A DNA stretch of 64,000 bases from Curvibacter soli (GTDB lineage Bacteria; Pseudomonadota; Gammaproteobacteria; Burkholderiales; Burkholderiaceae_C). Numbering within the stretch: the first letter of the stretch is position 1; each line of letters starts with the position of its first letter. This document shows, piece after piece, positions 27,223 to 41,276 of this stretch. Under the pieces are notes generated by a model. The model did no database searches. It worked only from the letters and a program-made list of their open reading frames with translations, and was not told the DNA's origin. The DNA lies in NCBI RefSeq assembly GCF_029211125.1, contig NZ_JARGEN010000031.1:62001-126000 (forward strand), written 5' to 3'. Both the position numbers and the translations under genes were made by a program.

Positions 27223-29763
27223 GTGAACAGACTTTTGGCATTCGTGGACACCTTCCCCACTCCCACCCCGGCCCGGGCATCGCAGCCCTGCGCCGACGGC
27301 GGCGGACACCTGCGGGCCCTGGTTGCCGGCCTGCCGTTCGCGGTGATGGAGTTCGTCCACGCCCCGCAGGACGGCACACCGCTGCTGCTGGCCGCCAACC
27401 CCGCCGCCGATGCGCTGCTCGGGCGCGCCTGCGCGGCCAGCGTGGGCCAGCCGCTGGCCGCGTTCTTCGCCCCCCACGCGCTGGCCGCCCTGGCCAAGCT
27501 GATCTACATGGCCAGGCACACCGGGGCGCCGCAGGCGCGCCGCCACGTGTGCCGCGAGGACGGGCAGATCATGCTGGCCTGGGACATGTGGGTGTACACG
27601 ACGGCGCCCGACCGCGTGGCGGCCAATCTCCGCGACGTCACGCGCGAGACGCAGATGCGCGCGCACAGCGAGTTCAGCGCGCTGGCGCTGGCGCAGAGCA
27701 ATGCGCGGCTGCAGGAACAACTGGCGCTCTATTCCACGATGGAGCGGGTGGCGCAGATCGGCCACTGGACGCGGCGGCTGCACGAGCCGCTGGCGCACTG
27801 GTCGCCGGGACTCTTCCGCATCGCGGGCATGGTGCCGCAGGCCACGATGGACCACGCGACGGCCATCCTCGGCCTGCCGGCGGAGGACCGCCCGCGCTTC
27901 AAGGCCGCGTGCGACCGCGCCGACGGCACGCCGTTCGACCACGATTGGAACCACCCCGACGGGCGGCAGCGCCGCATCCGCTGCAGCATCCAGCGCGTGG
28001 GCCCGCCGCACGACATGGAGATCGGCGTGGTGCAGGACATCACCGAGGCCCACCACATCGGCGTCCAGCTACGCGACCAGTTGGCGCTGATCCAGCAGAT
28101 CGCCAGCCGCCTGCCGGGCTACATCTTCCAGTACCGCTCGCGCCCGGGCGAAAAGGGCCGCTTCCTCTACCTGAGCGATGCGGTGCAAGACATGCTGGGG
28201 CTGGCGCCGCAGGACATCGAGCGCGACAAGCGCCACCTGCTGGCCCGCATACATGCGGACGACCTGCCGCGCGTGCTGGCCTCCTCCGAGCTGTCGCGCG
28301 CGCAGCTACTGCCCTGGCAGTGCGAATACCGCGTGAACCTGCCCGACGGCAGCGTGCGCTGGCACCTGTCGAACGCCGCGCCGCGCCTCGAAGCCGACGG
28401 CGCGGTGCTGTCGCACGGCTTCTCGATGGACGTCACCGACCGCAAGCAGGCCGAGGAGGATATCCAGCGCCTGGCCTTCTACGACGCGCTGACGGGCCTG
28501 CCCAACCGCCGCCTGCTCACCGACCGGCTGCAGCATGCCGTGGCGGCCTGCGTGCGCGGCGGCTACCACGGGGCGCTGCTGTTCATCGACCTGGACAACT
28601 TCAAGGACCTCAACGACACCCTGGGCCACGACATGGGCGACCGCCAGCTCACGCAGGTGGCCGAGCGGCTGCTGGCCTGCGTGCGCGACAACGACACGGT
28701 GGCCCGGCTCGGCGGCGACGAGTTCGTGGTGCTGCTGCACGAGCTGGGCGGGGACGCGCACACCGCTGCCCAGCAGGCCGAGCGCGTGGGCCTGAAGCTG
28801 CTGGCCACGCTCAACGAGCCTTTCGTGCTCGTCGGCCAGCCGCACTACAGCACGCCGAGCATCGGCATCACACTGTTCGGCGCCCAGCGCGAGCGCACCG
28901 ACGAGATCTTCAAGCGCGCCGACCTGGCCATGTACCAGGCCAAAGCCGCGGGGCGCAACACGCAGCGCTTCTTCGACCCCGCCATGCAGGCCGCCGCCAG
29001 CGCGCGCGCCGCGCTGGAGGCCGACCTGCGCCAGGGCATGGCGCGCGGCGAGATCGTCGCCTACTACCAGCCCGTGGTGGATGCCGAGGGCCGCATCCGC
29101 GGCGCCGAGGCCCTGGCGCGCTGGCGCCACCCGCAGCGCGGCCTGGTGCTGCCAGGCGAGTTCATCGCCATCGCCGAGCAGTCCAGCCTCATCCTCGAAC
29201 TGAGCCAGCAGGTGCTGGAGGCAGCCTGCGCACAGCTCGTGCGCTGGGCGGCAGACTCTGCCACCCGCACGCTGGGCATCGCAGTCAACGTGAGTGCGCG
29301 CACCTTCCGCCAGCCCGACTTCGCCGACGGCGTGCTAGCCGCCCTGCAGGCCAGCGGCGCGCATCCCGGCCTGCTGCGCCTGGAACTGACCGAGAGCATG
29401 CTGCTCGGCGACGTGGAGGACGCCATCGGCAAGATGCGGCGGCTCAAGGACCATGGCGTGGGCTTCTCGCTCGACGATTTCGGCACCGGCTATTCGTCGC
29501 TCGGCTACCTGCAGCGGCTGCCGCTCGACGAGCTGAAGATCGACCGCTCGTTCGTGCGCGGCCTGCCCTCCAACGCCAACGACGCCGCCATCGTGCGCAC
29601 CATCCTGACCCTGGCGCGCAGCTTGGGGCTGCGTGCCGTGGCCGAGGGCGTGGAAACATCCGCGCAGCGCGACTTCCTGCGCGCGCACGGCTGCGACGCG
29701 TTCCAGGGCTACCTGTTCGGCCGGCCCGTGCCGGCGGAAGAATTGCCCGTGCAGCACCCATGA
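27223..29763 (+). CDS. PAS-GGDEF-EAL cyclic-di-GMP enzyme
   Basis: An 846-residue cytoplasmic signalling protein without membrane helices. Order: PAS-like region about 15-130, a second about 150-280, a third about 290-420 (ending HGFSMDVTDRKQAEEDIQR), GGDEF domain with intact active site GGDEF at 497-501, then EAL domain with EALARW (Glu629). The inhibitory RxxD site (Arg488-Asp491) lies exactly five residues before GGDEF. EAL metal residues are in NVSARTF, LTESMLLGD, DDFGTGYSS and KIDRSFV. Both synthesis and breakdown activities therefore look possible. The start is uncertain: GTG 27223 has GGAG too close, and GTG 27184 or 27244 are alternatives. A repeat array separates it from the kinase gene. 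Confidence 0.88.
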   Translation: MNRLLAFVDTFPTPTPARASQPCADGGGHLRALVAGLPFAVMEFVHAPQDGTPLLLAANPAADALLGRACAASVGQPLAAFFAPHALAALAKLIYMARHTGAPQARRHVCREDGQIMLAWDMWVYTTAPDRVAANLRDVTRETQMRAHSEFSALALAQSNARLQEQLALYSTMERVAQIGHWTRRLHEPLAHWSPGLFRIAGMVPQATMDHATAILGLPAEDRPRFKAACDRADGTPFDHDWNHPDGRQRRIRCSIQRVGPPHDMEIGVVQDITEAHHIGVQLRDQLALIQQIASRLPGYIFQYRSRPGEKGRFLYLSDAVQDMLGLAPQDIERDKRHLLARIHADDLPRVLASSELSRAQLLPWQCEYRVNLPDGSVRWHLSNAAPRLEADGAVLSHGFSMDVTDRKQAEEDIQRLAFYDALTGLPNRRLLTDRLQHAVAACVRGGYHGALLFIDLDNFKDLNDTLGHDMGDRQLTQVAERLLACVRDNDTVARLGGDEFVVLLHELGGDAHTAAQQAERVGLKLLATLNEPFVLVGQPHYSTPSIGITLFGAQRERTDEIFKRADLAMYQAKAAGRNTQRFFDPAMQAAASARAALEADLRQGMARGEIVAYYQPVVDAEGRIRGAEALARWRHPQRGLVLPGEFIAIAEQSSLILELSQQVLEAACAQLVRWAADSATRTLGIAVNVSARTFRQPDFADGVLAALQASGAHPGLLRLELTESMLLGDVEDAIGKMRRLKDHGVGFSLDDFGTGYSSLGYLQRLPLDELKIDRSFVRGLPSNANDAAIVRTILTLARSLGLRAVAEGVETSAQRDFLRAHGCDAFQGYLFGRPVPAEELPVQHP

Positions 29764-29986
29764 GCGCAGCGCCGGGCCGCCCCAAGCAAGCGAACGCCCC
29801 CTCGGGGGGCAGCGAACCACACGCAGTGGGGAGCGTGGGGGCAATCCCGAGCGCAGCGCCGGGCCGCCCCAAGCAAGCGAACGCCCCTCGGGGGGCAGCG
29901 AACCACACGCAGTGGGGAGCGTGGGGGCAATCCCGAGCGCAGCACCGGGCCGCCCCAAGCAAGCGAACACCCCCTCGGGGGGCAGC
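29762..29986 (+). repeat. Tandem array of the family B repeat (87, 86 and about 52 bp)
   Basis: Unit 1 is 29762-29848, unit 2 29849-29934 (one C shorter), unit 3 truncated at about 29986. Each unit starts GAGCGCAGC, contains CCGGGCCGCCCCAAGCAAGC and a CCCCCTCGGGGGG palindrome, and (units 1 and 2) ends GAGCGTGGGGGCAATCCC. The units are nearly identical, so the duplication is recent. The array starts on the last bases of the GGDEF-EAL stop codon and fills the gap to the kinase gene. Each palindrome could form a hairpin in RNA. Confidence 0.9.
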
Positions 29987-30021
29987 GCGCAATGCCGCGC
30001 CGGGACGGCGGGAGTGACCGG

Positions 30022-34845
<4,824 letters not shown>

Positions 34846-34867
34846 CGTTCTGCCTTCAGGAATGCCC

Positions 34868-35998
34868 ATGGACATCGTGCCCGCTCCCATGGACCAGCCG
34901 TCGCTGGTCGACAAGCCCATCGCCACCGTGCTCGTGGTGGACGACACGCCCGACAACCTGGCGCTCATGGGCAGCCTGCTCAAGGCCCACTACCGCGTGA
35001 AAGTGGCCAACAGCGGCGAAAAGGCATTGAAGATCGCCCATGGCGACATGCCGCCGGACCTGGTGCTGCTCGACATCATGATGCCCGACATGGACGGCTA
35101 CGAAGTGTGCCGGCAGCTCAAGGCGCACGCCGCCACGCGCGACATCCCGGTCATCTTCCTGACCGCGCGCAGCAATACCGAGGACGAGCACCGCGGCCTG
35201 GAGATCGGCGCGGTCGACTACATCACCAAGCCGATCAGCCCGCCGATCCTGCGCGCGCGCGTGCAGACGCACCTGTCGCTCAAGGCCACGGCCGACTTCC
35301 TGCGCGACAAGAGCGCCTACCTGGAGCGCGAGGTGGCGCTGCGCACGCTGGAGGTGCGCGCGATCCAGAACGTCACCATCATGGCCATGGCCTCGCTGGC
35401 CGAGACGCGCGACAACGAGACCGGCAACCACATCCGCCGCACGCAGCTCTACGTGCGTACGCTGGCAGAGAAGCTGCGCTACCACCCGCGCTTCGTCGAT
35501 GCGCTCAACAACGACCGCACCATCGACATGCTCTACAAGTCGGCCCCGCTGCACGACATCGGCAAGATCGGCATCCCCGACAGCATCCTGCTCAAGCCCG
35601 GCAAGCTCACGGTCGAGGAGTTCGAGATCATGAAGACCCACACCACGCTGGGCCGCGACGCCATCGAGGAGGCCGAGCGGCGCCTGGGAACGAAGGTGGA
35701 GTTCCTGCAGACGGCCAAGGAGATCGCCTACAGCCACCAGGAGAAATGGGATGGCAGCGGCTACCCCGAGGGGCTCGTGGGGGACGCGATCCCCGTGTCG
35801 GCGCGCCTCATGGCCGTGGCCGACGTGTACGACGCGCTCATCAGCCGGCGCGTGTACAAGCCCGCATTCACGCACGAGCAGGCATGCGCGATCGTGAGCA
35901 AGGGGCGCGGCACGCACTTCGACCCCGACATCGTGGACGCCTTCATGGAACTGACGGAAGACTTCCGCGGCATCGCGCAGCGCTATGCCGACGACTGA
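34868..35998 (+). CDS. Response regulator with HD-GYP domain
   Basis: A 376-residue protein: receiver domain at about 15-130 (TVLVVDDTPDNL; phosphoacceptor Asp in LLDIMMPDMDG; conserved Lys in YITKPIS) and an HD-GYP phosphodiesterase domain at about 165-370 (ETGNHIRRTQLYV, PLHDIGKIGIPD, HQEKWDGSGYPEGL, DVYDALISRR). The HD metal residues and GYP are intact, so it should break down c-di-GMP when phosphorylated. ATG 34868 is preferred over ATG 34862 because of spacing from CAGGA. It is the likely target of the upstream hybrid kinase. Confidence 0.93.
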   Translation: MDIVPAPMDQPSLVDKPIATVLVVDDTPDNLALMGSLLKAHYRVKVANSGEKALKIAHGDMPPDLVLLDIMMPDMDGYEVCRQLKAHAATRDIPVIFLTARSNTEDEHRGLEIGAVDYITKPISPPILRARVQTHLSLKATADFLRDKSAYLEREVALRTLEVRAIQNVTIMAMASLAETRDNETGNHIRRTQLYVRTLAEKLRYHPRFVDALNNDRTIDMLYKSAPLHDIGKIGIPDSILLKPGKLTVEEFEIMKTHTTLGRDAIEEAERRLGTKVEFLQTAKEIAYSHQEKWDGSGYPEGLVGDAIPVSARLMAVADVYDALISRRVYKPAFTHEQACAIVSKGRGTHFDPDIVDAFMELTEDFRGIAQRYADD

Positions 35999-36011
35999 GC
36001 CGGCGGCGTAA

Positions 36012-36929
36012 TCAGTCCGCCGCCTCGCCCGCGCCCGCGCCGCCTTCTCCTTCTACCTGCACGCCCTCTTCCTGTATGCCTTCACGCGCCGCCTGGCGCA
36101 CCGCAGCCTTGTCGCCGGCGCTGGCGAACTTGCTGTACTTGCCGAGCAGGGGCACGAGTTGCCCGTAGATGCGCGGGTTGGCGGCCATGCATTCGCGCTG
36201 GTCGATGAAGTCGGCCTCGCCCGTGAAGTTGCCGATCAGGCCGCCCGCCTCGGTGACCAGCAGCGAGCCGGCTGCCACGTCCCAGGGCGAGAGGCCGGTC
36301 TCGAAGAAGCCGTCGGTGAAGCCCGCGGCCACGTACGCCAGGTCCAGCGCGGCGGCGCCGGGGCGGCGCAGGCCGGCGGTGCGGTGCATCACGTCGGACA
36401 TGATCTGCAGGTAGCACTTGAAGTTGTCGCCGGGGCGGAACGGGAAACCGGTGGACAGCAGGCAGTCCTTGAGCTGGGTGCGCTTGCTCACGCGGATGCG
36501 GCGCTCGTTCATGTAGGCGCCGCGTCCGCGCGTGGCGGTGAACAGGTCGTTGCGCGTGGGGTCGTAGACCACGGCCTGCTCGATCTTGCCGCGCACCGAC
36601 AGCGCGATGCTCACGCAGTAGACCGGGAAGCCGTGGATGAAGTTGGTCGTGCCGTCCAGCGGGTCGATGATCCAGACCAAATCCGCGTTCCGCGCACCGT
36701 GGGTGCCGCCCGACTCCTCGGCCAGGATGCCATGGTCCGGGTAGGCGGTGAGCAGCGTCTCGATGATGGCCTGCTCGGCGGCCTGGTCCACCTCCGTCAC
36801 GAAGTCGTTGACCTGCTTTTGCGAAATGCGCACGGACTCCACATCCAACGCGGCGCGGTTGATGATGGCGCCGGCGGCGCGGGCGGCCTTGATGGCCACG
36901 TTGAGCATGGGGTGCAGGTTGGACGACAT
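36012..36929 (-). CDS. suhB: Inositol monophosphatase family protein
   Basis: A 305-residue Mg2+-dependent phosphatase. Metal-binding motifs: [20 protein letters not shown] and [21 protein letters not shown] 36929 gives the usual start [20 protein letters not shown]. The C-terminal 20 residues ([19 protein letters not shown]) are a low-complexity acidic tail beyond the catalytic fold. SuhB also acts in rRNA transcription antitermination in E. coli. It is divergent from the tRNA methyltransferase-like gene, a neighbour pair common in betaproteobacteria. Confidence 0.93.
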   Translation of the reverse strand: MSSNLHPMLNVAIKAARAAGAIINRAALDVESVRISQKQVNDFVTEVDQAAEQAIIETLLTAYPDHGILAEESGGTHGARNADLVWIIDPLDGTTNFIHGFPVYCVSIALSVRGKIEQAVVYDPTRNDLFTATRGRGAYMNERRIRVSKRTQLKDCLLSTGFPFRPGDNFKCYLQIMSDVMHRTAGLRRPGAAALDLAYVAAGFTDGFFETGLSPWDVAAGSLLVTEAGGLIGNFTGEADFIDQRECMAANPRIYGQLVPLLGKYSKFASAGDKAAVRQAAREGIQEEGVQVEGEGGAGAGEAAD

Positions 36930-37046
36930 GGATTGTGTGAAGAGCGGAACAAAGGGCGCATGCGGCGATGCGCACGGCGGCAATGCTGCAATTTTACCGC
37001 CCCGCCAGCGACAATGGCGGGCTTGCCAGCCCTGCCTTTTGCCCCC

Positions 37047-37838
37047 ATGAAAACCCGCTTCATCCTCATCAACACCAGCCATGCCGGCAACGTCGGCGCC
37101 GCGGCGCGCGCGATGAAGACCATGGGCTTCGGCGACCTGGTGCTGGTCGCGCCGCGCTGGCCCAACGTGCTGCGGCGCGAGGAAACCATCCAGCGCGCCA
37201 GCGGCGCCCTCGACGTGCTGGAGAACGCGCGCATCGTCGCCACGCTGGACGAGGCGCTTGATGGCATGAGCCACCTGTGCGCCACGGCCATGACGCCGCG
37301 CGACTTCGGCCCGCCCACCCGCGCACCGCGCCCGCACTTCGAGGCGCTATTGAAACAGGAGCTGCCAGCGCAGGCAGAACAAGCGCTGGAGGCCGAAAAC
37401 GCTTCAACCCCTGGAAGCCCTCCCGTGCAGACCGGCGTGGCCTTCCTGTTCGGCAGCGAGCGCTTCGGCATGGCCAACGACGACGTGTACCGCTGCCATG
37501 TGGCGCTCTCCATCCCCACCGATCCGGGCTTCGGCTCGCTCAACCTCGGTGCGGCGGTCCAGGTCATCGCCTACGAATGGCGCATGGCGCTGGGCGGCTT
37601 TGCGGTGCCGGCAGGCGCCGCCCAGCCGCAGGTGGCGGACGCCGCCCAGGTGGCGGGACTGCTCGCCCACTGGGAGCGCGCGCTGGTGGAGATCGGCTTC
37701 CTCGACCCCGCCGCGCCCAAGAAGCTCATGCCGCGCCTGAACCAGCTTTTCAACCGCGCGCAAATCAGCCCCGAGGAAATCCATATCCTGCGTGGTGTTG
37801 CCAAGGCCATGGAGCAGGCCGCCAGGGCGAAACGCTAG
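37047..37838 (+). CDS. trmJ: TrmJ/SpoU-family RNA 2'-O-methyltransferase
   Basis: A 263-residue SPOUT methyltransferase: [42 protein letters not shown] (motif 2, SAM knot) and [14 protein letters not shown] (motif 3) define the family. It probably methylates the ribose at position 32 of tRNAs. ATG 37047 matches the family start. Residues about 100-119 ([20 protein letters not shown]) lie between motifs, correspond exactly to a copy of the short dispersed repeat, and have no counterpart that I recall in E. coli TrmJ. Shared divergent promoter region with suhB. Confidence 0.9.
   Translation: MKTRFILINTSHAGNVGAAARAMKTMGFGDLVLVAPRWPNVLRREETIQRASGALDVLENARIVATLDEALDGMSHLCATAMTPRDFGPPTRAPRPHFEALLKQELPAQAEQALEAENASTPGSPPVQTGVAFLFGSERFGMANDDVYRCHVALSIPTDPGFGSLNLGAAVQVIAYEWRMALGGFAVPAGAAQPQVADAAQVAGLLAHWERALVEIGFLDPAAPKKLMPRLNQLFNRAQISPEEIHILRGVAKAMEQAARAKR
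37344..37402 (-). repeat. Short dispersed repeat, family A, in frame inside trmJ
   Basis: On the minus strand: GTTTTCGGCCTCCAGCGCTTG, spacer, TGCGCTGGCAGCTCCTGTTT and CAATAGC. It is a full-length copy whose first 15 bases equal those of the copy in the flavoprotein gene (26209), though the genes are unrelated. The frame is kept. Confidence 0.75.
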
Positions 37839-37849
37839 ACTCGGCGGCC

Positions 37850-37874
37850 CACATAAGCACATAAGCACATAGCC
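37850..37874 (+). repeat. Short direct repeat upstream of cysE
   Basis: CACATAAG is repeated head to tail about two and a half times in the 43-bp gap between the trmJ and cysE genes. No clear Shine-Dalgarno other than AAGAG precedes the cysE ATG. Confidence 0.6.
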
Positions 37875-37881
37875 AAGAGCC

Positions 37882-38661
37882 ATGTTCCCCCGCCTGCGCG
37901 CCGACATCCAGTGCATCCTCGACCGCGACCCTGCCGCGCGCAGCGCGTGGGAGGTGCTGACCTGCTACCCGGGCCTGCACGCGGTCCTGCTGCACCGCCT
38001 GGCGCACTGGTGCTGGGGCCATGGTTTCAAATGGCTGGGGCGCTTTGTTTCGCACTGTGCACGCTGGCTCACGGGCATAGAGATCCATCCCGGCGCCAGG
38101 ATTGGCGAGCGCGTCTTTTTCGACCATGCCATGGGCGTGGTGGTGGGCGAGACGGCCGAGATCGGTGACGGCTGCACCATCTACCAGGGCGTCACGCTGG
38201 GCGGCACCTCGCTCTTCAAGGGCACCAAGCGCCACCCCACGCTGGGGCGTGACGTGGTGGTGAGCGCTGGCGCCAAGGTGCTGGGTGGTTTTGAAGTGGG
38301 CGATGGCGCCAAAATCGGCAGCAATGCCGTGGTCATCAAGCCGGTGCCGGCGGGTGCCACGGCGGTGGGTATTCCGGCGCGCATCATCCCGTCCAAAGAG
38401 GGCCAGAGCGCCGACGTGACCGAGCCGCAGCAGGCGCCCAGGTTCACGGCCTACGGCATCACGCAAGAGGACGACCCGCTCTCGCAGGCCATGCGCGGCC
38501 TGATCGACAGCGCATCTTCGCAAGAGCACCAGATCGCGCTGCTGTGGCAGGCCATCGAGAAGCTGTCCGAATGCGTCAAGACGGGCGATTGCGTGCCCGC
38601 TGACGCGGCGCTCAAGGAGCGGTTCGAGGCGGGCAAGTTCAACGACCTGGTGGGCAAGTAG
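37882..38661 (+). CDS. cysE: Serine O-acetyltransferase
   Basis: A 259-residue left-handed beta-helix acyltransferase that makes O-acetylserine for cysteine synthesis. Hexapeptide repeats and active-site segments are clear: [58 protein letters not shown] and [19 protein letters not shown]. The N-terminal helical part is short, as in the plant-like/Bacillus-like shorter CysE forms, and there is an extra C-terminal helical tail of about 75 residues ([20 protein letters not shown]...) typical of beta-proteobacterial members. Confidence 0.94.
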   Translation: MFPRLRADIQCILDRDPAARSAWEVLTCYPGLHAVLLHRLAHWCWGHGFKWLGRFVSHCARWLTGIEIHPGARIGERVFFDHAMGVVVGETAEIGDGCTIYQGVTLGGTSLFKGTKRHPTLGRDVVVSAGAKVLGGFEVGDGAKIGSNAVVIKPVPAGATAVGIPARIIPSKEGQSADVTEPQQAPRFTAYGITQEDDPLSQAMRGLIDSASSQEHQIALLWQAIEKLSECVKTGDCVPADAALKERFEAGKFNDLVGK

Positions 38662-38715
38662 GCCGGTTTCTCCAAGCCGCCGGGCGGCATGTCCAAGGCA
38701 GCGCAGACGCAAGAA

Positions 38716-38743
38716 CGCCCCGCAACATTTCTGCTGCGGGGCG
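38716..38743. terminator. Hairpin between convergent cysE and alcohol dehydrogenase genes
   Basis: A 9-bp stem (CGCCCCGCA/TGCGGGGCG) with a 10-nt loop lies 55 bp after cysE and 27 bp before the end of the convergent gene. T-runs on either side are weak (minus strand TTCTTG), so termination is likely but not certain. Confidence 0.6.
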
Positions 38744-38769
38744 CTGGCGCCGTCTATTCTGGCCGCGTT

Positions 38770-39870
38770 TCAGCGGGGCTTGATCGCCACCTTCAGCACG
38801 CCGTCGCGCTGGTGGGCAAACAGGTCATAGGCGGCCACGATGTCGTCGAGTTTGTAGTGGTGCGTGACCATCACGCCCAGGTCCAGGCGGCTGGCGGCAA
38901 TCACGTTCATCAGGCGGCGCATGCGCTCCTTGCCGCCGGGGCACAGCGCGGTGCGGATGGTGTGGTCGCCCAGGCCCGCGGCAAACTGCGCCAGCGGAAT
39001 GGTGAGGTCTTCGGAATACACGCCCAGGCTGGACAGCGTGCCACCGGGCTTGAGCACCTTCATGGCCTGCGCAAACGTGGCCTGGGTGCCCAGCGCCTCG
39101 ATGGAGCTGTCGGCGCCCTTGCCGCCGGTGAGCTTCATCACCTCGTCGATCACGTCCACGTTGTGGAAGTTCAGCGTCACGTCGGCGCCCATTTTCTTGG
39201 CGATGCCCAGGCGGTGGTCGTTGCCATCGACGGCGATGACGGTGGTGGCGCCCAGCAGGCGCGCGCCCGCCGTGGCGCACAGGCCAATGGGGCCCTGCGC
39301 AAACACCACCACGGTGTCGCCGATCTTGATGGCGGCGTTTTCCGCGCCCTTGAAGCCGGTGGACATGATGTCGGGGCACATCAGCACCTGCTCGTCGGTC
39401 AGGCCGTCGGGGATGGGGGCCAGGTTGGCCTGTGCATCGGGCACCAGCACATATTCGGCCTGGGCGCCATCGATCAGGTTGCCAAAGCGCCAGCCGGCGG
39501 TGGCCTTGTAGCCGTGGCAGCCGCACAGGCCGCGCGCCACCAGGTAGCTGCCGTCCTGTGATGGCACGCCATCCTGCGCGGCATACGAGTTGAAGTTGGG
39601 GCAGATGGCGCCGGCAATCACGCGCTGGCCTTCGGTGTAGCCCTGCACGGCACTGCCCAGCTTTTCGATCACGCCCACGGGTTCATGCCCCACCGTCAGG
39701 CCCTTGGCCACGGGGTATTCGCCCTTGAGGATATGCACGTCGGTGCCGCAGATGGTGGTGGTGGTGATGCGCATCAGGGCATCGTTGGGGCCGATGTCGG
39801 GGATCGGCTTGTCGGCCAGCTCGATGCGGCCCTTTTCGACAAAAACAGCGGCTTTCATCATGGCGTTCAT
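38770..39870 (-). CDS. Zinc-dependent secondary alcohol dehydrogenase
   Basis: A 366-residue medium-chain dehydrogenase. Catalytic zinc ligands are likely in TICGTDVHILKG (Cys) and VGHEPVGVIEKLG (His-Glu); the dinucleotide-binding stretch is VVFAQGPIGLCATAGARLLG. The four-cysteine structural zinc loop of ordinary ADHs is absent, and the C-terminal RTALCPGGKERMRRLM...RLDL...VTHHY resembles the isopropanol-dehydrogenase branch (Clostridium beijerinckii/Cupriavidus type). ATG 39870 is chosen because GGAG lies 6 bp upstream; upstream ATGs lack this. Substrate is inferred to be a short secondary alcohol or ketone. Confidence 0.88.
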   Translation of the reverse strand: MNAMMKAAVFVEKGRIELADKPIPDIGPNDALMRITTTTICGTDVHILKGEYPVAKGLTVGHEPVGVIEKLGSAVQGYTEGQRVIAGAICPNFNSYAAQDGVPSQDGSYLVARGLCGCHGYKATAGWRFGNLIDGAQAEYVLVPDAQANLAPIPDGLTDEQVLMCPDIMSTGFKGAENAAIKIGDTVVVFAQGPIGLCATAGARLLGATTVIAVDGNDHRLGIAKKMGADVTLNFHNVDVIDEVMKLTGGKGADSSIEALGTQATFAQAMKVLKPGGTLSSLGVYSEDLTIPLAQFAAGLGDHTIRTALCPGGKERMRRLMNVIAASRLDLGVMVTHHYKLDDIVAAYDLFAHQRDGVLKVAIKPR

Positions 39871-39978
39871 GGCGGTCTCCATTTGTGAAGAGCTCACCAT
39901 ACTCCGGCCGTATGTCCGCGGCGCAGCGACGCCTGAGTGGACTGCTCGGGTATGGGCAAAAGGGCTGGCGACCCTGCC

Positions 39979-40575
39979 TCAGCGGGTGCGCAGGGCCGAT
40001 TTGGGCCGGAAGGCTTTGCAGACCTCGTCGCGCGTTTCCAGGTAAGGCCCGCCAATCAGGTCCACGCAGTAGGGCACTGCGGCAAAGATGCCCGGCACCA
40101 GTTGCGCACCGGCCGCATCCTTGAGGCCTTCCAGCGTTTCGGCAATCGCCTTGGGCTGGCCGGGCAGGTTGATGATGAGGCTCTGGTCGCGCACCACGGC
40201 CACCTGGCGCGACAGGATGGCGGTGGGCACAAAGCGCAACGAGATCTGGCGCATCTGCTCGCCAAAGCCCGGCATCTGCTTGTGCGCCACGGCCAGTGTG
40301 GCCTCGGGCGTCACGTCGCGCAGCGTGGGGCCCGTGCCGCCGGTCGTCAGCACCAGGCTGCAGCCCTCGTCGACCAGGGCGATCAGTGCGGCGCTGATGG
40401 TGTCCTGCTCGTCGGGGATCAGGCGGGGTTCGAAAGTGATGGGGTTGAGCAGGGCGCGGGTGAGCCAGTCCTGCAAGGCGGGCAGGCCCTTGTCTTCATA
40501 TACGCCGGCGCTGGCGCGGTCGCTGATAGAGACGATGCCGATCTTGACCGGGTCGAAGGCGGCGGCCCGCGTCAT
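39979..40575 (-). CDS. mogA: Molybdopterin adenylyltransferase
   Basis: A 198-residue MogA/MoaB-type protein: VKIGIVSISDRASAGVYEDK at the start, LVLTTGGTGPTLRDVTPEAT in the middle, INLPGQPKAIAETL near the end. It adenylates molybdopterin before molybdate insertion; the formate dehydrogenase at 50.6 kb needs such a cofactor. Length and the C-terminal extension fit MogA rather than MoaB. Its ATG overlaps the darP stop by 4 bp (40572-40575), so the two are coupled. Confidence 0.92.
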   Translation of the reverse strand: MTRAAAFDPVKIGIVSISDRASAGVYEDKGLPALQDWLTRALLNPITFEPRLIPDEQDTISAALIALVDEGCSLVLTTGGTGPTLRDVTPEATLAVAHKQMPGFGEQMRQISLRFVPTAILSRQVAVVRDQSLIINLPGQPKAIAETLEGLKDAAGAQLVPGIFAAVPYCVDLIGGPYLETRDEVCKAFRPKSALRTR

Positions 40576-41210
40576 GGCGCCTCGCCCTCGCCCTCGTCCT
40601 CGTCCGGGGCGCCGCCTTCGAACTGCTCGCGCACGAGCTGGAACAGCTCGCGGTAGGCGCGGCCATGGCGCAGGGCTTCGCCGGGCCGCTCGGGCCGGGC
40701 ATCCTTGCGCGCCTGGCGCACCAGGGCGCGTAGCTGCTGGGCGTCGGTGGCGGGGAACTGCTCCATCCAGCGGCCCACGGCATCGTCGTCGCCGATGAGC
40801 CGCTCGCGCCACTGCTCGGCGGTGTGCAGGGCCATCTTCTCGGCCACGCTGCCGCCGTGCTGCTCGTCGAGCGCGGCACGCGCGGCCATCACGGTGCCGG
40901 CGTCGAGCTGGCGCATGAGCTTGCCCACGTACTGCATCTGGCGCCGCTTGCCCTCGAAGTTGGTGATGCGGCGCGCCTCGGCCAGCGCGTCCTGCAGCTT
41001 TTCTGGCAGTGCCAGGCGCTCCATGAGGTCGGCGCGCAGCGCCAGCAGGTCCGTGCCCAGCGCCTGCAGCGCAGCGCTCTCGCGCTTGAGGTCGGTCTTG
41101 CTGGCCTCTTCGGTGCCTTTGAGTTCGGCCTTGTACTGCAGGTCGAGCTCGCTGCCTTCGGCAATGAACTGGCCGCGGACGTAATAGCCTTTTTTGGGTT
41201 TGCGTGACAT
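40572..41210 (-). CDS. darP: Ribosome biogenesis factor DarP/YjgA (DUF615)
   Basis: A 212-residue basic/acidic helical protein. The family core is SKTDLKRESAALQALGTDLL, ALPEKLQDALAEARRI then RRQMQYVGKLMRQLD. It assists late 50S subunit assembly. The C-terminus is a run of Glu/Asp/Gly (APDEDEGEGEAP). ATG 41210 is set by the family start MSRKPKKGYYVRG. It is divergent from pmbA with 66 bp between starts, the standard arrangement in proteobacteria. Confidence 0.94.
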   Translation of the reverse strand: MSRKPKKGYYVRGQFIAEGSELDLQYKAELKGTEEASKTDLKRESAALQALGTDLLALRADLMERLALPEKLQDALAEARRITNFEGKRRQMQYVGKLMRQLDAGTVMAARAALDEQHGGSVAEKMALHTAEQWRERLIGDDDAVGRWMEQFPATDAQQLRALVRQARKDARPERPGEALRHGRAYRELFQLVREQFEGGAPDEDEGEGEAP

Positions 41211-41276
41211 GGGGTGGGGGCATCCCGGCGGAGCGCCGCCGGGGCATGGAGGGCGGCAAGTATCATAGCCGCCGCC

